NCBI GenBank assembly: GCA_902525565.1
Contig: CABZHY010000003.1
Span: 1 to 62,703, forward strand
Reading direction: 5' to 3'
Length of the DNA: 62,703 nt
From: an uncultured Pelagibacteraceae bacterium
Lineage (GTDB): Bacteria > Pseudomonadota > Alphaproteobacteria > Pelagibacterales > Pelagibacteraceae
The number at the start of each line of letters is the position of its first letter. Positions within the stretch are counted from its first letter, which is position 1. The notes under the pieces were generated by a model, which did no database searches, was not told the DNA's origin, and was given only the letters and a program-made list of their open reading frames with translations. Shown piece by piece: positions 31,636 through 40,083 of this stretch. The position numbers and the translations under genes were made by a program.

Positions 31636-32504
31636 TGAAAAATATTTTTAAATTTTTAATAATAAGTTTGTCATTTTTGATATTAAATTTTGAGACGGTA
31701 CAAGCTGCAACGAATAAAGGAAATGCAGATGTTTACAAAGTCACAATGAGAAAAATAGAATTATGTACCGGGTACACCGTTGTTGATTTTGATAATGTCC
31801 ATACTGCGGACGCGTGCCATAACGCGGTTGTGCTTGCTAGTGGAGATAAAGTTGTTGACATTGCGTCCGTAAGTGCAGGTGCAGCTGCAGCAAGTTATGG
31901 AGACTCAGCTTTATTACCGCTAGGTGAAACATATACACATATGAGAGTTACAATTGATAGAAAATTTATAATTAAATCTGAAAGCGCCATCGATACCGGT
32001 GGATCAGATGATACTGATAATTGTGTTACCACCGCAACAGCTGACTCACAATATCCAACCGATGAGGCAACTGATAAGTATACTCATAAAGTTGCAATAG
32101 CTGAAGGTGGAACAAATGCAGAAATGAATTTATATATGACTAATGGCAGACAATCAGATGAAAGCACTGCTAATTATACACAATGCTTTAATGCAAATTG
32201 TTCACAAAAAAATACAAGTTGGAATTGGAATTATGCTAAAGATGCATCTGAACTAACCTCAGCAATAGCAATGCGAACGATGAGATCATCATTGACTACT
32301 GACGATGTTCAACTAGTTTATGCATTATCATCACCATATACAGTTGCCTTGATACCTCCAACAATTGATATTTCTTTTGGAACAAGAAGTGCTCTGGGAG
32401 TACAAGAGGTTAGTAACAGTGAGGGTGATGGTACACCTTCAGCCAATGATGGAATGTGTTCATTTTATCCTGAAGAGCCAATAGTTACTGTTACAATTAA
32501 ATAA
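31635..32504 (+). CDS. Secreted protein of unknown function, coupled to the barrel gene
   Basis: I do not recognise this 289-residue protein. It has a clear signal peptide (about 1-24, ending VQA). The mature part is rich in Thr, Ala, Asp and Ser and has six cysteines (44, 61, 130, 184, 189, 275), which could form disulfides in the periplasm or at the surface. The start overlaps the barrel gene stop by one base (TAATG). Bases about 31760-31880 are clearly richer in G+C than the surroundings, with GCG and TGC codons, unlike neighbouring genes. A separately encoded surface partner of the barrel is a plausible guess. Confidence 0.7.
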   Translation: MKNIFKFLIISLSFLILNFETVQAATNKGNADVYKVTMRKIELCTGYTVVDFDNVHTADACHNAVVLASGDKVVDIASVSAGAAAASYGDSALLPLGETYTHMRVTIDRKFIIKSESAIDTGGSDDTDNCVTTATADSQYPTDEATDKYTHKVAIAEGGTNAEMNLYMTNGRQSDESTANYTQCFNANCSQKNTSWNWNYAKDASELTSAIAMRTMRSSLTTDDVQLVYALSSPYTVALIPPTIDISFGTRSALGVQEVSNSEGDGTPSANDGMCSFYPEEPIVTVTIK

Positions 32505-32508
32505 CTTA

Positions 32509-33747
32509 ATGAAAGATCAACTTAGTGATCAAATTCAATTCTCAAAAAAAATATTAAGAGAGAAATCGATAGATTTTGTTTTAAATTTTAAAAAAATCGA
32601 AGAATTTATAAAGAAGGAAGTTGAAGAAATAAAAATTCAAAAGAATTCTTTAAAGTCAATAATTCCTGAAATTTCTTATAATAAACTAAATTTAACTAAT
32701 AATAAAATAATAGAAAATATACATAAGAGAGGATGTGTAATAATCCGAGATGTATTTGAGGACACATTTATTGAGAATTTGAATAATCAATTAGAAAAAT
32801 ATATTGATGAAAATAATTACTACGAAGATCAGACAAAGAAAGCTAATTTAGATAAATATTTTAGTGATTTAAAATCAGGAAAACCCCAAATATATGGTTT
32901 GTATTGGTCTAAAACTCAAATGGAAATTAGACATTCTGAGCAAATGGCTAAGGTACAAAGATGGCTAAATAATCTATGGATTTATGAAAATGAAGAATAT
33001 AAAGTTTTTGATCCTAACAAAGAATTATCTTATGCAGATAGAGTAAGAAGAAGAGAACCTGGTGACAATACATTGGGATTGTCTGCACATTGTGATGCAG
33101 GTTCAGTTGAAAGATGGACAGACAAAAATTATCAAAAAATTTATCAAGAAATATTTGCAGACAATTTTCAAAAATATGATCCTTTTAATGCAAAATTTAG
33201 GGATAGAATAATAGAGTTTGAATCTCCTGCAGTTGCGCATGTGTTTAGAACCTTTCAAGGATGGACTGCATTAACAGAGCAAGGTCCAAACGATGGTACA
33301 TTGCAATTAATACCAATTGTAAAAGGTATGGCATATGTTCTTACAAGAGCATTACAAAATGATGTTCCTGAAAGTGAATTATGTGGTTCTAAACCTGGAA
33401 GAGCATTATCAGTTAATAAAGATTATCATTCCTTACTTTTAAAAGGTTTAATATCTATTCCAAAAATGAAACCAGGTGACACAATATGGTGGCATCCTGA
33501 TGTTATTCATGCAGTAGAAGATAAACACTCAGGAAAAAATTTTTCTAATGTTGTTTATGTTGGTTCAACCCCTTATTGTAAAAAAAATCTTGATTATACA
33601 ATCAAACAATCAAAAAAATTTTTGGAAGGCAAAAGTCCTCCAGATTTTGCTGCTGAAGATTATGAGGTTAATTACAATGGTAGGGTTAAAATAGATCAAT
33701 TAAGTATTCTCGCAAAAAAACAATTAGCTCTGATAAATTGGGATTAA
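32509..33747 (+). CDS. DUF1479 (YbiU-like) putative Fe(II)/2-oxoglutarate oxygenase
   Basis: 412-residue cytosolic protein of the DUF1479 family. A metal triad is visible: His and Asp in LSAHCDAGSVERW (near 197-200) and a later His in WWHPDVIHAVED (near 325-334), consistent with a double-stranded beta-helix dioxygenase. The reaction in characterised organisms is not known to me. It begins 4 bases after the secreted protein gene and could be cotranscribed by proximity only. It converges on the glutaredoxin gene. Confidence 0.82.
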   Translation: MKDQLSDQIQFSKKILREKSIDFVLNFKKIEEFIKKEVEEIKIQKNSLKSIIPEISYNKLNLTNNKIIENIHKRGCVIIRDVFEDTFIENLNNQLEKYIDENNYYEDQTKKANLDKYFSDLKSGKPQIYGLYWSKTQMEIRHSEQMAKVQRWLNNLWIYENEEYKVFDPNKELSYADRVRRREPGDNTLGLSAHCDAGSVERWTDKNYQKIYQEIFADNFQKYDPFNAKFRDRIIEFESPAVAHVFRTFQGWTALTEQGPNDGTLQLIPIVKGMAYVLTRALQNDVPESELCGSKPGRALSVNKDYHSLLLKGLISIPKMKPGDTIWWHPDVIHAVEDKHSGKNFSNVVYVGSTPYCKKNLDYTIKQSKKFLEGKSPPDFAAEDYEVNYNGRVKIDQLSILAKKQLALINWD

Positions 33748-33773
33748 ATTGATCACCTAAATTCTTGTTAACT

Positions 33774-34028
33774 CTATTTTAAAAAATCTTGAAGTTTATT
33801 TTCTTTTTCTAGAGCTCTAACTTCGTCATAACCACCAATATGCTGATCATCAAAAAAAATTTGTGGAATAGTTCTTTTACCATTAGCTTTTTTAATCATT
33901 TCATCCATTGCTCCATCAACTTTTGAAATATCAATTTCATTATAAGGCGCATTATTTCTAGCTAATAATCTTTTTGCAGCCTCACAATAATTACATAGTG
34001 GACCAGTATACATGGTAATTTTTTTCAT
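33774..34028 (-). CDS. grxC: Glutaredoxin 3
   Basis: Glutathione-dependent disulfide reductase, 84 residues, thioredoxin fold. The active site is CNYC (residues 12-15) rather than the usual CPYC; both cysteines remain, so dithiol activity is expected, with an altered redox potential possible. RTIPQIFFDDQHIGGYDE holds the cis-Pro and glutathione-binding residues. It lies 3 bases downstream of the DUF2805 gene. Confidence 0.93.
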   Translation of the reverse strand: MKKITMYTGPLCNYCEAAKRLLARNNAPYNEIDISKVDGAMDEMIKKANGKRTIPQIFFDDQHIGGYDEVRALEKENKLQDFLK

Positions 34029-34031
34029 AAA

Positions 34032-34328
34032 CTATAAATAGTCACCTTTTTTAATTTTACTAGCTATTTCTTTTCTAGAATATTCAAATTTTTTTCGATG
34101 TTTTATACTTTTTTGATTTACCCTTTTTCTCCATAACCTGAAAGATGATGGTTTTAGAGATCTTCGCATAATTTTAATCACATCAGATTCTTTCTTGCCT
34201 GTTTTTTTTTCAATTTCCTCGAAAGTGATCCTATCTGCCCAGGCTGCCCAGATGATCCAATCTGGATCGTCCATTTTGGGCTCTGGATTTTTGACTCTGG
34301 TAATTGGCCTGTGACCTTTTTTTTTCAT
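34032..34328 (-). CDS. DUF2805 / TIGR03643 family small basic protein
   Basis: 98-residue basic protein. It contains the family's DPDWIIWAAWADRITFEEIEKKTGKKESDVIKIMRR-type core at residues 21-55, which resembles a helix-turn-helix, followed by SFRLWRKRV and a Lys-rich tail. The function is unknown; the basic character and helix pattern suggest nucleic acid binding. It is cotranscribed with grxC and divergent from the LysE exporter. Confidence 0.8.
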   Translation of the reverse strand: MKKKGHRPITRVKNPEPKMDDPDWIIWAAWADRITFEEIEKKTGKKESDVIKIMRRSLKPSSFRLWRKRVNQKSIKHRKKFEYSRKEIASKIKKGDYL

Positions 34329-34390
34329 AAATCCTTTATATTTGAAAAAAATATTTAATGCATTTTTTTTAGCCTCTGATATTATGTATT

Positions 34391-34445
34391 AGATAGTCCT
34401 TCTTAGCCATCTTTAGCTCCCGGTTTTTAAGGACTATCTTTTTTT
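34391..34445 (+). terminator. Terminator hairpin abutting the LysE start codon (attenuator or sRNA end)
   Basis: AGATAGTCCTT (34391-34401) pairs perfectly with AAGGACTATCT (34429-34439), with a 27-base loop, followed by seven T residues that run straight into the ATG at 34446. It is a textbook intrinsic terminator. A TATTAT-like -10 box lies just upstream, so a transcript of about 55 bases would end here unless readthrough occurs. Confidence 0.7.
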
Positions 34446-35060
34446 ATGCTCCCCCTAGATTTTATACTTTATCTACAGATAATTATTTTTTTATTTATTA
34501 CACCCGGAACTCCCAGGATTGTAATTATCTCTTATTCAATGAATTATGGAGTCGGAAAATGTATATGGTCTGCTTTAGGTGATGTAACAGCAAATTTGAT
34601 ACAAGCAACTTTAGTTATTTTTGTCATTGGATCTTTTTTTTCAGAGAACTCGATGATACTTAATGCGTTTAAATGGATCGGTATAATTTATTTATTATAT
34701 TTAGCTTATGATATTTATAAATCTAGACCAAAAAGTATTTCAAGTGAAGGAGAAATTGAAAAAAGTAACTTATCTTTTTTTAGAGATGGTTTTTTAGTTG
34801 CCGGTACAAGTCCTAAGGCTTGGATGTTTTTTCCTTTTATATTTCCTCAATTTATTGACTTTAATTCTAATTTATTGGTTCAATTTGTAATTTTAATTAC
34901 AACTTACATCTTTTTAGATTTTTTATCTTTGATTGGCTATGCAATGCTCGCACAAAAATTAATAAAGTGGATTAATGCTAACCCAAAAACAATTAATACA
35001 ATTTCTGCGAGTGTTTTAGTAATTATTGCCGCAATAATTGTTGTAACTCAGCAATATTAA
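34446..35060 (+). CDS. LysE-family amino acid exporter
   Basis: 204-residue inner-membrane protein with about six membrane segments and the RhtB/LysE opening FITPGTPRIVIISYSMNYGVGK (near 18-38). The family exports amino acids such as lysine, homoserine, threonine or leucine. The predicted start at 34446 follows a terminator T run, leaving no ribosome binding site; no better in-frame start fits the family length. Expression therefore probably depends on what happens at that hairpin. Confidence 0.88.
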   Translation: MLPLDFILYLQIIIFLFITPGTPRIVIISYSMNYGVGKCIWSALGDVTANLIQATLVIFVIGSFFSENSMILNAFKWIGIIYLLYLAYDIYKSRPKSISSEGEIEKSNLSFFRDGFLVAGTSPKAWMFFPFIFPQFIDFNSNLLVQFVILITTYIFLDFLSLIGYAMLAQKLIKWINANPKTINTISASVLVIIAAIIVVTQQY

Positions 35061-35117
35061 TTAGGTTTGGCCTTTATTGCCACTTGCATAAAATAAAATT
35101 TCTTTATTTAATCATCA

Positions 35118-35123
35118 TATAAT
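35118..35123 (+). promoter_or_regulatory. -10 box of the livK gene
   Basis: A perfect TATAAT lies 23 bases before the livK ATG, with an AGAGG ribosome binding site at 35135-35139 between them. I see no convincing -35 hexamer at the right distance. Confidence 0.5.
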
Positions 35124-35146
35124 TAATTAATTAAAGAGGAAATAAA

Positions 35147-36385
35147 ATGAGATTAAATAAAATAATTTTAAGTTTTGTTTCTGCATTAGTAATTTTATTT
35201 TCAACTTCTGTTGCATCTTTTGCAAAAGTAGTTGGTGACAAAATTATTTTAGGTGCTGCGATTTCCTTAACTGGTAAATACTCATCTAATGGTGTTCATA
35301 CTCAAAATGGTTATAACATGGCCGTTGATAGAATTAACAGCATGGGTGGTGTTAAAGTTGGTGGAAAGACTTATAAGTTTGACATTATTTATTACGATGA
35401 TGAATCAAACCCTAAGAGAGCTGCACAGCTTGCAGAAAGATTAATATCACAAGATGGTGTTGAGTTTATGCTTGGCCCTTACAGTTCTGGATTAACTAAA
35501 GCGATTGCTCCAGTGACTGAAAAATATGGTGTTCCAATGGTTGAAGCAAATGGTGCATCTAGATCTTTGTTTACAAAAGGTTACAAATATCTATTTGCTG
35601 TATTAGCCCCAGCTAATTTGTATCTTGATGTTGCTATTGATTTAGCAGTTGAAAAGAATAATGGAAAACCTGTGACAGTAGCAATGGCATTCGAACAAGA
35701 TGCATTTTCTCAAGATGTTAGATTGGGAGTTTTAGATGCAATTAAAAGAACTGGCTCAAAAAAAGTAATTGATGATAAATTACCAAAAGAGTTAAATGAT
35801 ATGGCTGCAACATTAGTTAAAGTTAAACAAATGAAGCCAGATGTTCTTGTTGTATCAGGTCATACAAAAGGTGCACTTACTGCAATTAGACAAATTGCTG
35901 AAATGAAGGTAGATGTTCCAATGTTAGCTATGACTCACTGTGATGCTGCTAAGCTATCAAAACAGCATGGCAAAAACTCACAGTACGCATTATGCGCGTC
36001 TCAATGGCACAAAACATTAACTTATAAAGATAATTTCTTTAAAGATGGAATGACTTATGCCGCTGACTTTGAGAAAGAGTTTGGATATGATCCACCTTAT
36101 CAATCTGCAGAGTCTTCTGCTGCGTTGTTAGTATTCAAAGATGCTTTTGAGAGAGCAAATTCGTTCGATCAAAAGAAAGTAAGAGACGCTCTTGCAGATA
36201 CTAACATGCAAACATTCTATGGAAATATTAAATTTGCACCTGGTGGTCAAAATGTTGACAAACCTATGGTACTTTTCCAAGTAATGTGTGATGACTCAGG
36301 AAAATGTGAGAACAAAGTTGTTGCGCCAACTAAATGGGCATCAGCTAAGTTAATACATCCTGTTCCTAAGTGGTCAGAAAGATAA
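35147..36385 (+). CDS. livK: LIV-type ABC transporter substrate-binding protein (system 1)
   Basis: Periplasmic binding protein of the branched-chain amino acid/amide (HAAT) family, type I fold. The 412-residue protein has a signal peptide (about 1-26, ending FAKV), then DKIILGAAISLTGKYSSNG, the usual first lobe opening, and YYDDESNPKRAAQLAERLI. A strong ribosome binding site and a strong terminator just after the gene suggest it is made in excess of the permeases downstream. The substrate may be a branched-chain amino acid, amide or urea; I cannot decide. Confidence 0.9.
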   Translation: MRLNKIILSFVSALVILFSTSVASFAKVVGDKIILGAAISLTGKYSSNGVHTQNGYNMAVDRINSMGGVKVGGKTYKFDIIYYDDESNPKRAAQLAERLISQDGVEFMLGPYSSGLTKAIAPVTEKYGVPMVEANGASRSLFTKGYKYLFAVLAPANLYLDVAIDLAVEKNNGKPVTVAMAFEQDAFSQDVRLGVLDAIKRTGSKKVIDDKLPKELNDMAATLVKVKQMKPDVLVVSGHTKGALTAIRQIAEMKVDVPMLAMTHCDAAKLSKQHGKNSQYALCASQWHKTLTYKDNFFKDGMTYAADFEKEFGYDPPYQSAESSAALLVFKDAFERANSFDQKKVRDALADTNMQTFYGNIKFAPGGQNVDKPMVLFQVMCDDSGKCENKVVAPTKWASAKLIHPVPKWSER

Positions 36386-36398
36386 AATAAAAAATATT

Positions 36399-36428
36399 AA
36401 AGCCCCCTAGTATTAGGGGGCTTTTTTT
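36399..36428 (+). terminator. Intrinsic terminator after livK
   Basis: AAAGCCCCCTA, loop GTAT, TAGGGGGCTTT, followed by a run of seven T residues. It is the strongest terminator in the window. It would stop most transcription after the binding protein and let limited readthrough reach livHMGF. Confidence 0.92.
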
Positions 36429-36449
36429 TATATAACCCAAATACTTTTT

Positions 36450-37343
36450 ATGGATTTCATGGTTTTCCAATATCCGATGATAACAGTCCAAGCTTGCTTG
36501 GATGGAATTCTTCTTGGAATTTTATTTGCGTTGATTGCTTATGGGATGGCTCTTCAATGGGGAGTGATGAACATTATTAATATTGCACAAGGAGATCTTG
36601 TTATTTTGGGAGGATACATAGCATATTTTATGTACCTTTATGGTATTCATCCAGCTTGGGGTGTAATTGTTGCACCGGTGATAATGTATTTCCTCGGTGT
36701 TCTAATTTACAAATTAGTTATTAATAAAGTAGTAGATAGAGACTTATTTATCTCCATATTAGCAACCTTTGGAATAAGTATTCTGTTCATGCAATTAATG
36801 AATTTTGCATTTGGTGCTGATGTTGTGCTGGCAAATTCTGATTACGGAACAACTATGTTGTTTAACAATAACGTTGTATTGCCAAACTCAAAACTGTTTT
36901 CAGCTTTTATAAGTATTTTATTCGCAATATGTTTAGTAATTTACATGAAAAAATCTAAGCTTGGACGTGCAATTAGAGCTACTGCACAAAATGCTAGAGC
37001 TGCTAAAATTTTAGGTGTTGATACAGAAAAGGTTTATGCAGCAACATTTGGTATTAATGCTGCTCTTTGTGGTGTTGCTGGAGCTTTAATTTCTATAACA
37101 TTTACAATTCACCCTTACATGGGATTACCATATACAATTCGATCATTTATGATTGTTATTGTTGCGGGCCTAGGAAATTTACCAGGAGTTGCAATGTCTG
37201 GTATGGGTCTTGGTGTATTTGAAGAATTTGCAGACTATATTCTAGGAACAGAATTTAGAATTGGCTCTGTATTTTTACTGTTAGTACTAATTTTAGTTTA
37301 CAGAAGATTTAAACTTTCAAGAAAAAGAGAGTACCTAAAGTGA
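36450..37343 (+). CDS. livH: LIV-type ABC permease LivH (system 1)
   Basis: 297-residue inner-membrane permease with about eight membrane segments. NIAQGDLVILGGYIAYF (about 48-64) and the ATPase-docking stretch IRATAQNARAAKILGVDTEKVYAATF (about 178-203) are family hallmarks. It follows the livK terminator. Its stop is in a GTGA overlap with the small protein gene. Confidence 0.93.
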   Translation: MDFMVFQYPMITVQACLDGILLGILFALIAYGMALQWGVMNIINIAQGDLVILGGYIAYFMYLYGIHPAWGVIVAPVIMYFLGVLIYKLVINKVVDRDLFISILATFGISILFMQLMNFAFGADVVLANSDYGTTMLFNNNVVLPNSKLFSAFISILFAICLVIYMKKSKLGRAIRATAQNARAAKILGVDTEKVYAATFGINAALCGVAGALISITFTIHPYMGLPYTIRSFMIVIVAGLGNLPGVAMSGMGLGVFEEFADYILGTEFRIGSVFLLLVLILVYRRFKLSRKREYLK

Positions 37344-37522
37344 AAAAAGTCAAAATTACAGATGATACTGGAAAAATAATTAAAGTTGATATCGAAAAAT
37401 TTAAAAAACATATAGATGAGTATCATTTAAATGGATCAAGCGTTCATGAAGAAAATGGACATTATTTTACAGTTGACCAAAAATTTAGAGATAAAATAAA
37501 CAGCTTATATGAACAAGAATAA
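37340..37522 (+). CDS. Small 60-residue protein between livH and livM
   Basis: A GTG start overlaps the livH stop (GTGA), and the gene overlaps livM by 14 bp, so it is translationally coupled on both sides. The 60-residue protein is soluble and charged, with a beta-strand-like start (KKVKITDDTGKIIKVDIEKF), then HLNGSSVHEENGHYFTVD. No membrane segment or known motif. The tight coupling argues it is real and may act as an accessory factor of the importer. I do not recognise a family. Confidence 0.75.
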   Translation: MKKVKITDDTGKIIKVDIEKFKKHIDEYHLNGSSVHEENGHYFTVDQKFRDKINSLYEQE

Positions 37523-38561
37523 TTTAATTTTATACTCTGGTATTTTGATTTTTGGTTTAGTTGCGCCATTCCTTTTTCCAGCTTTTAAAGTTCAGTTGTC
37601 AATACTATGTGTGTTGATAGTTCTCGCGACTACTTGGAATATACAAGGTGGTGAGATGGGTTATAATTCTTTTGGAAATATTTTGTTCTATGGTCTTGGG
37701 ATGTATCTTTGTGCATCAGTTCAAGTTGGGATGTTCTTTCCGTTAGCAGAATGGACAGAGAGTGGTGGTGAAAAAACATTTGTTCATACTCCTACTCAAT
37801 TTTTTCAAGGAATGGCTGTTGGGTTAGTTGTTGCAGCTATAGTTCCAACCATTATTGCTGGTTTAATTGGATATTCAATTTTAGGTCTAAGAGGACATTA
37901 CTTTGCAATCTGCACATTGGGTTTAGGAGTGGCTGCAGGTGAAATTTCTGGAGGAATAGAAATTATTGGAGCAGGTCAAGGTTTTACTACGCCACCATTT
38001 CCAGACGTTGGTAGTTTAGAAGCTAGAGGAGAGTTTTTTTACTTCTTAAGTTTCTTTACTTTAATTCTGACATTTATTGCAGTGCGTTCAATTTATTCTA
38101 CGAGATTTAAATTAATACTTAATGCTATCAGAGACAATGAGGATAAAGCAGAAGCAATGGGTATTGAAACAATGAAATATAAAATTATTGGCTGGATGAT
38201 CTCAGCTTTCTTTTGTGGATTAGCCGGTGGAATAATGGGTGGATTAGTTGGCTACATAGACTCTACAGACGTTGCTTTTGATGGACGAGAGATGGGTGTA
38301 TTCATGGTATTGATGGCAATACTTGGAGGAAAGGGAACACTTTGGGGTCCAATTATAGGTGCAACTATATTCCATATATTTAAAGAGGGTTTTTGGACAT
38401 TCTTTTTAGGTTGGCAGTATGTTGCTCTTGGAGTTTTGATTGTAGTAATTGTAATTTATTTCCCAGAGGGAATTATGGGATGGTTAAGAGAAAAATATCC
38501 AGAACGTTTCGGTGAAGTAGTTGATGAAAAAGATCGTAAAGCACAGGTAGAACTTAAATGA
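37509..38561 (+). CDS. livM: LIV-type ABC permease LivM (system 1)
   Basis: 350-residue permease with about ten membrane segments. GEMGYNSFGNILFYGLGMYLCA (about 48-69) and the docking segment LNAIRDNEDKAEAMGIETMKYKI (about 203-225) identify LivM. It begins inside the preceding small gene and overlaps livG by 4 bp. Confidence 0.93.
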   Translation: MNKNNLILYSGILIFGLVAPFLFPAFKVQLSILCVLIVLATTWNIQGGEMGYNSFGNILFYGLGMYLCASVQVGMFFPLAEWTESGGEKTFVHTPTQFFQGMAVGLVVAAIVPTIIAGLIGYSILGLRGHYFAICTLGLGVAAGEISGGIEIIGAGQGFTTPPFPDVGSLEARGEFFYFLSFFTLILTFIAVRSIYSTRFKLILNAIRDNEDKAEAMGIETMKYKIIGWMISAFFCGLAGGIMGGLVGYIDSTDVAFDGREMGVFMVLMAILGGKGTLWGPIIGATIFHIFKEGFWTFFLGWQYVALGVLIVVIVIYFPEGIMGWLREKYPERFGEVVDEKDRKAQVELK

Positions 38562-39298
38562 GTATTTTAGAAGTAAGCAATGTAAGTAAATCATTTGGTG
38601 GTGTTAAAGCTAATGTCGACATCTCAATGAATGTTGAAAAAGGTAAGATAGTTGGATTAATTGGGCCAAATGGTTCAGGCAAAACTACATTGTTTAATTC
38701 AATTGTAGGGACTTACCCAATAGATAATGGATCTATTAAATTTAATGGTAAAGAAGTTTCTGAGCTACCAGTGCCAGTTATTGCTAAGCTAGGACTGCTA
38801 AGAACGTTTCAACAAACTAGAATTTATGGAAAACTTAATTGCATAGAAAATATGCTCATTAGTCACAAAGGTAGTGATGCAAATTTAATGAAAATATTTT
38901 CTAAAATTCCAAAAGAATTGACTGAAAAAGCAGAAAATCTATTAAATTTTGTTGGATTATATCAAAAAAGAAAGCTAAGAGCAGGAGATCTATCTTTTGG
39001 TCAGCAAAAATTATTAGAATTGGCAATGGCATTAATGAATGAACCAGAGATGTTACTGCTAGATGAGCCTACAGCTGGAATTAATCCAACTCTAATAAAT
39101 GGTATTATTGATAGATTAATTAAAGTAAATCAAGATTTTGGAATAACACTTTTAGTGATTGAACATAACATGAGAGTGATTATGCAATTAGCAGAAAATA
39201 TTTTTTGTTTAGCTCATGGTAAAATGTTGGCTAATGGATCACCAGATGAAATTAAAAATGATAAACGTGTCATTGATGCATATTTAGGAGCACAATAA
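38558..39298 (+). CDS. livG: LIV-type ABC ATPase LivG (system 1)
   Basis: 246-residue ATPase. Walker A GPNGSGKTT (about 36-44), signature LSFGQQKLLELA and Walker B LLLDEPTAGINP are present. The signature serine-glycine pair reads SFGQQ rather than SGGQQ, a variant seen in some LivG-type proteins. It overlaps livM (ATGA) and livF (TAATG). Confidence 0.93.
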   Translation: MSILEVSNVSKSFGGVKANVDISMNVEKGKIVGLIGPNGSGKTTLFNSIVGTYPIDNGSIKFNGKEVSELPVPVIAKLGLLRTFQQTRIYGKLNCIENMLISHKGSDANLMKIFSKIPKELTEKAENLLNFVGLYQKRKLRAGDLSFGQQKLLELAMALMNEPEMLLLDEPTAGINPTLINGIIDRLIKVNQDFGITLLVIEHNMRVIMQLAENIFCLAHGKMLANGSPDEIKNDKRVIDAYLGAQ

Positions 39299-40083
39299 TG
39301 GCTAATCAATATGAAGTATTAGGAAAAGCTCCAACACCAGATGATTTAAAAAAATTATCTCCAAACGAAGTTCATTTAACTATTAAAAACTTAAACGCAG
39401 GTTATGGAAAAATGGAAATTTTACATAATTTTGATTTATTCGTAAATAAAGCTCAGTCTTTATGTTTAATTGGTCCTAATGGTGCAGGCAAATCTACAAT
39501 TCTTCACTCAATATATGGTTTTACAAATATTTTTTCTGGCCAAATTGAACTTGAAGGAAAAGAAATTACAAATCTTACCCCAGCAGAAAAGTTAAAGTCA
39601 GTTGGTATAGCTTATATATTGCAGGATAACTCTGTATTTCCTGACATGACAGTAGAAGAAAACTTATTAATGGGAGGATACATAAAAGAAAAAACCGATG
39701 AGTCATATGAAGAGGCTGAAAGAATTTTTGAAAAGTATGAAAGGTTAAGAAATAGAAGAAACCAACCTGCAAAAGTTTTATCTGGAGGTGAGAGAAGATT
39801 ACTAGAAATATCTAGAGCATTAGTTATGAAACCTTCAGTGCTTTTAGTGGACGAACCGTCAATTGGACTTGAACCTAGATATATTGAGATGGTTTTTGAA
39901 ATATTAAGAGATCTTCAGCAAAATGAAAAAAAAACAATCATTCTAGTTGAGCAAAATGCCAAAAAGGGATTAGAGTTTGCAGATATAGGATACGTTTTGG
40001 TATCTGGTCAAACTGCTATTGCAGGTAAAGGAGATGATTTACTTCAAAATCCTGATGTTGGTAGACTGTTCCTAGGTGGATAA
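39298..40083 (+). CDS. livF: LIV-type ABC ATPase LivF (system 1)
   Basis: 261-residue ATPase with Walker A GPNGAGKST (about 60-68), signature LSGGERRLLEIS and Walker B VLLVDEPSIGLEP. It has an extra N-terminal arm of about 25 residues (NQYEVLGKAPTPDDLKKLSP) that LivF proteins generally lack. Its stop overlaps the azlC start by one base, so the exporter genes are in the same operon. Confidence 0.92.
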   Translation: MANQYEVLGKAPTPDDLKKLSPNEVHLTIKNLNAGYGKMEILHNFDLFVNKAQSLCLIGPNGAGKSTILHSIYGFTNIFSGQIELEGKEITNLTPAEKLKSVGIAYILQDNSVFPDMTVEENLLMGGYIKEKTDESYEEAERIFEKYERLRNRRNQPAKVLSGGERRLLEISRALVMKPSVLLVDEPSIGLEPRYIEMVFEILRDLQQNEKKTIILVEQNAKKGLEFADIGYVLVSGQTAIAGKGDDLLQNPDVGRLFLGG

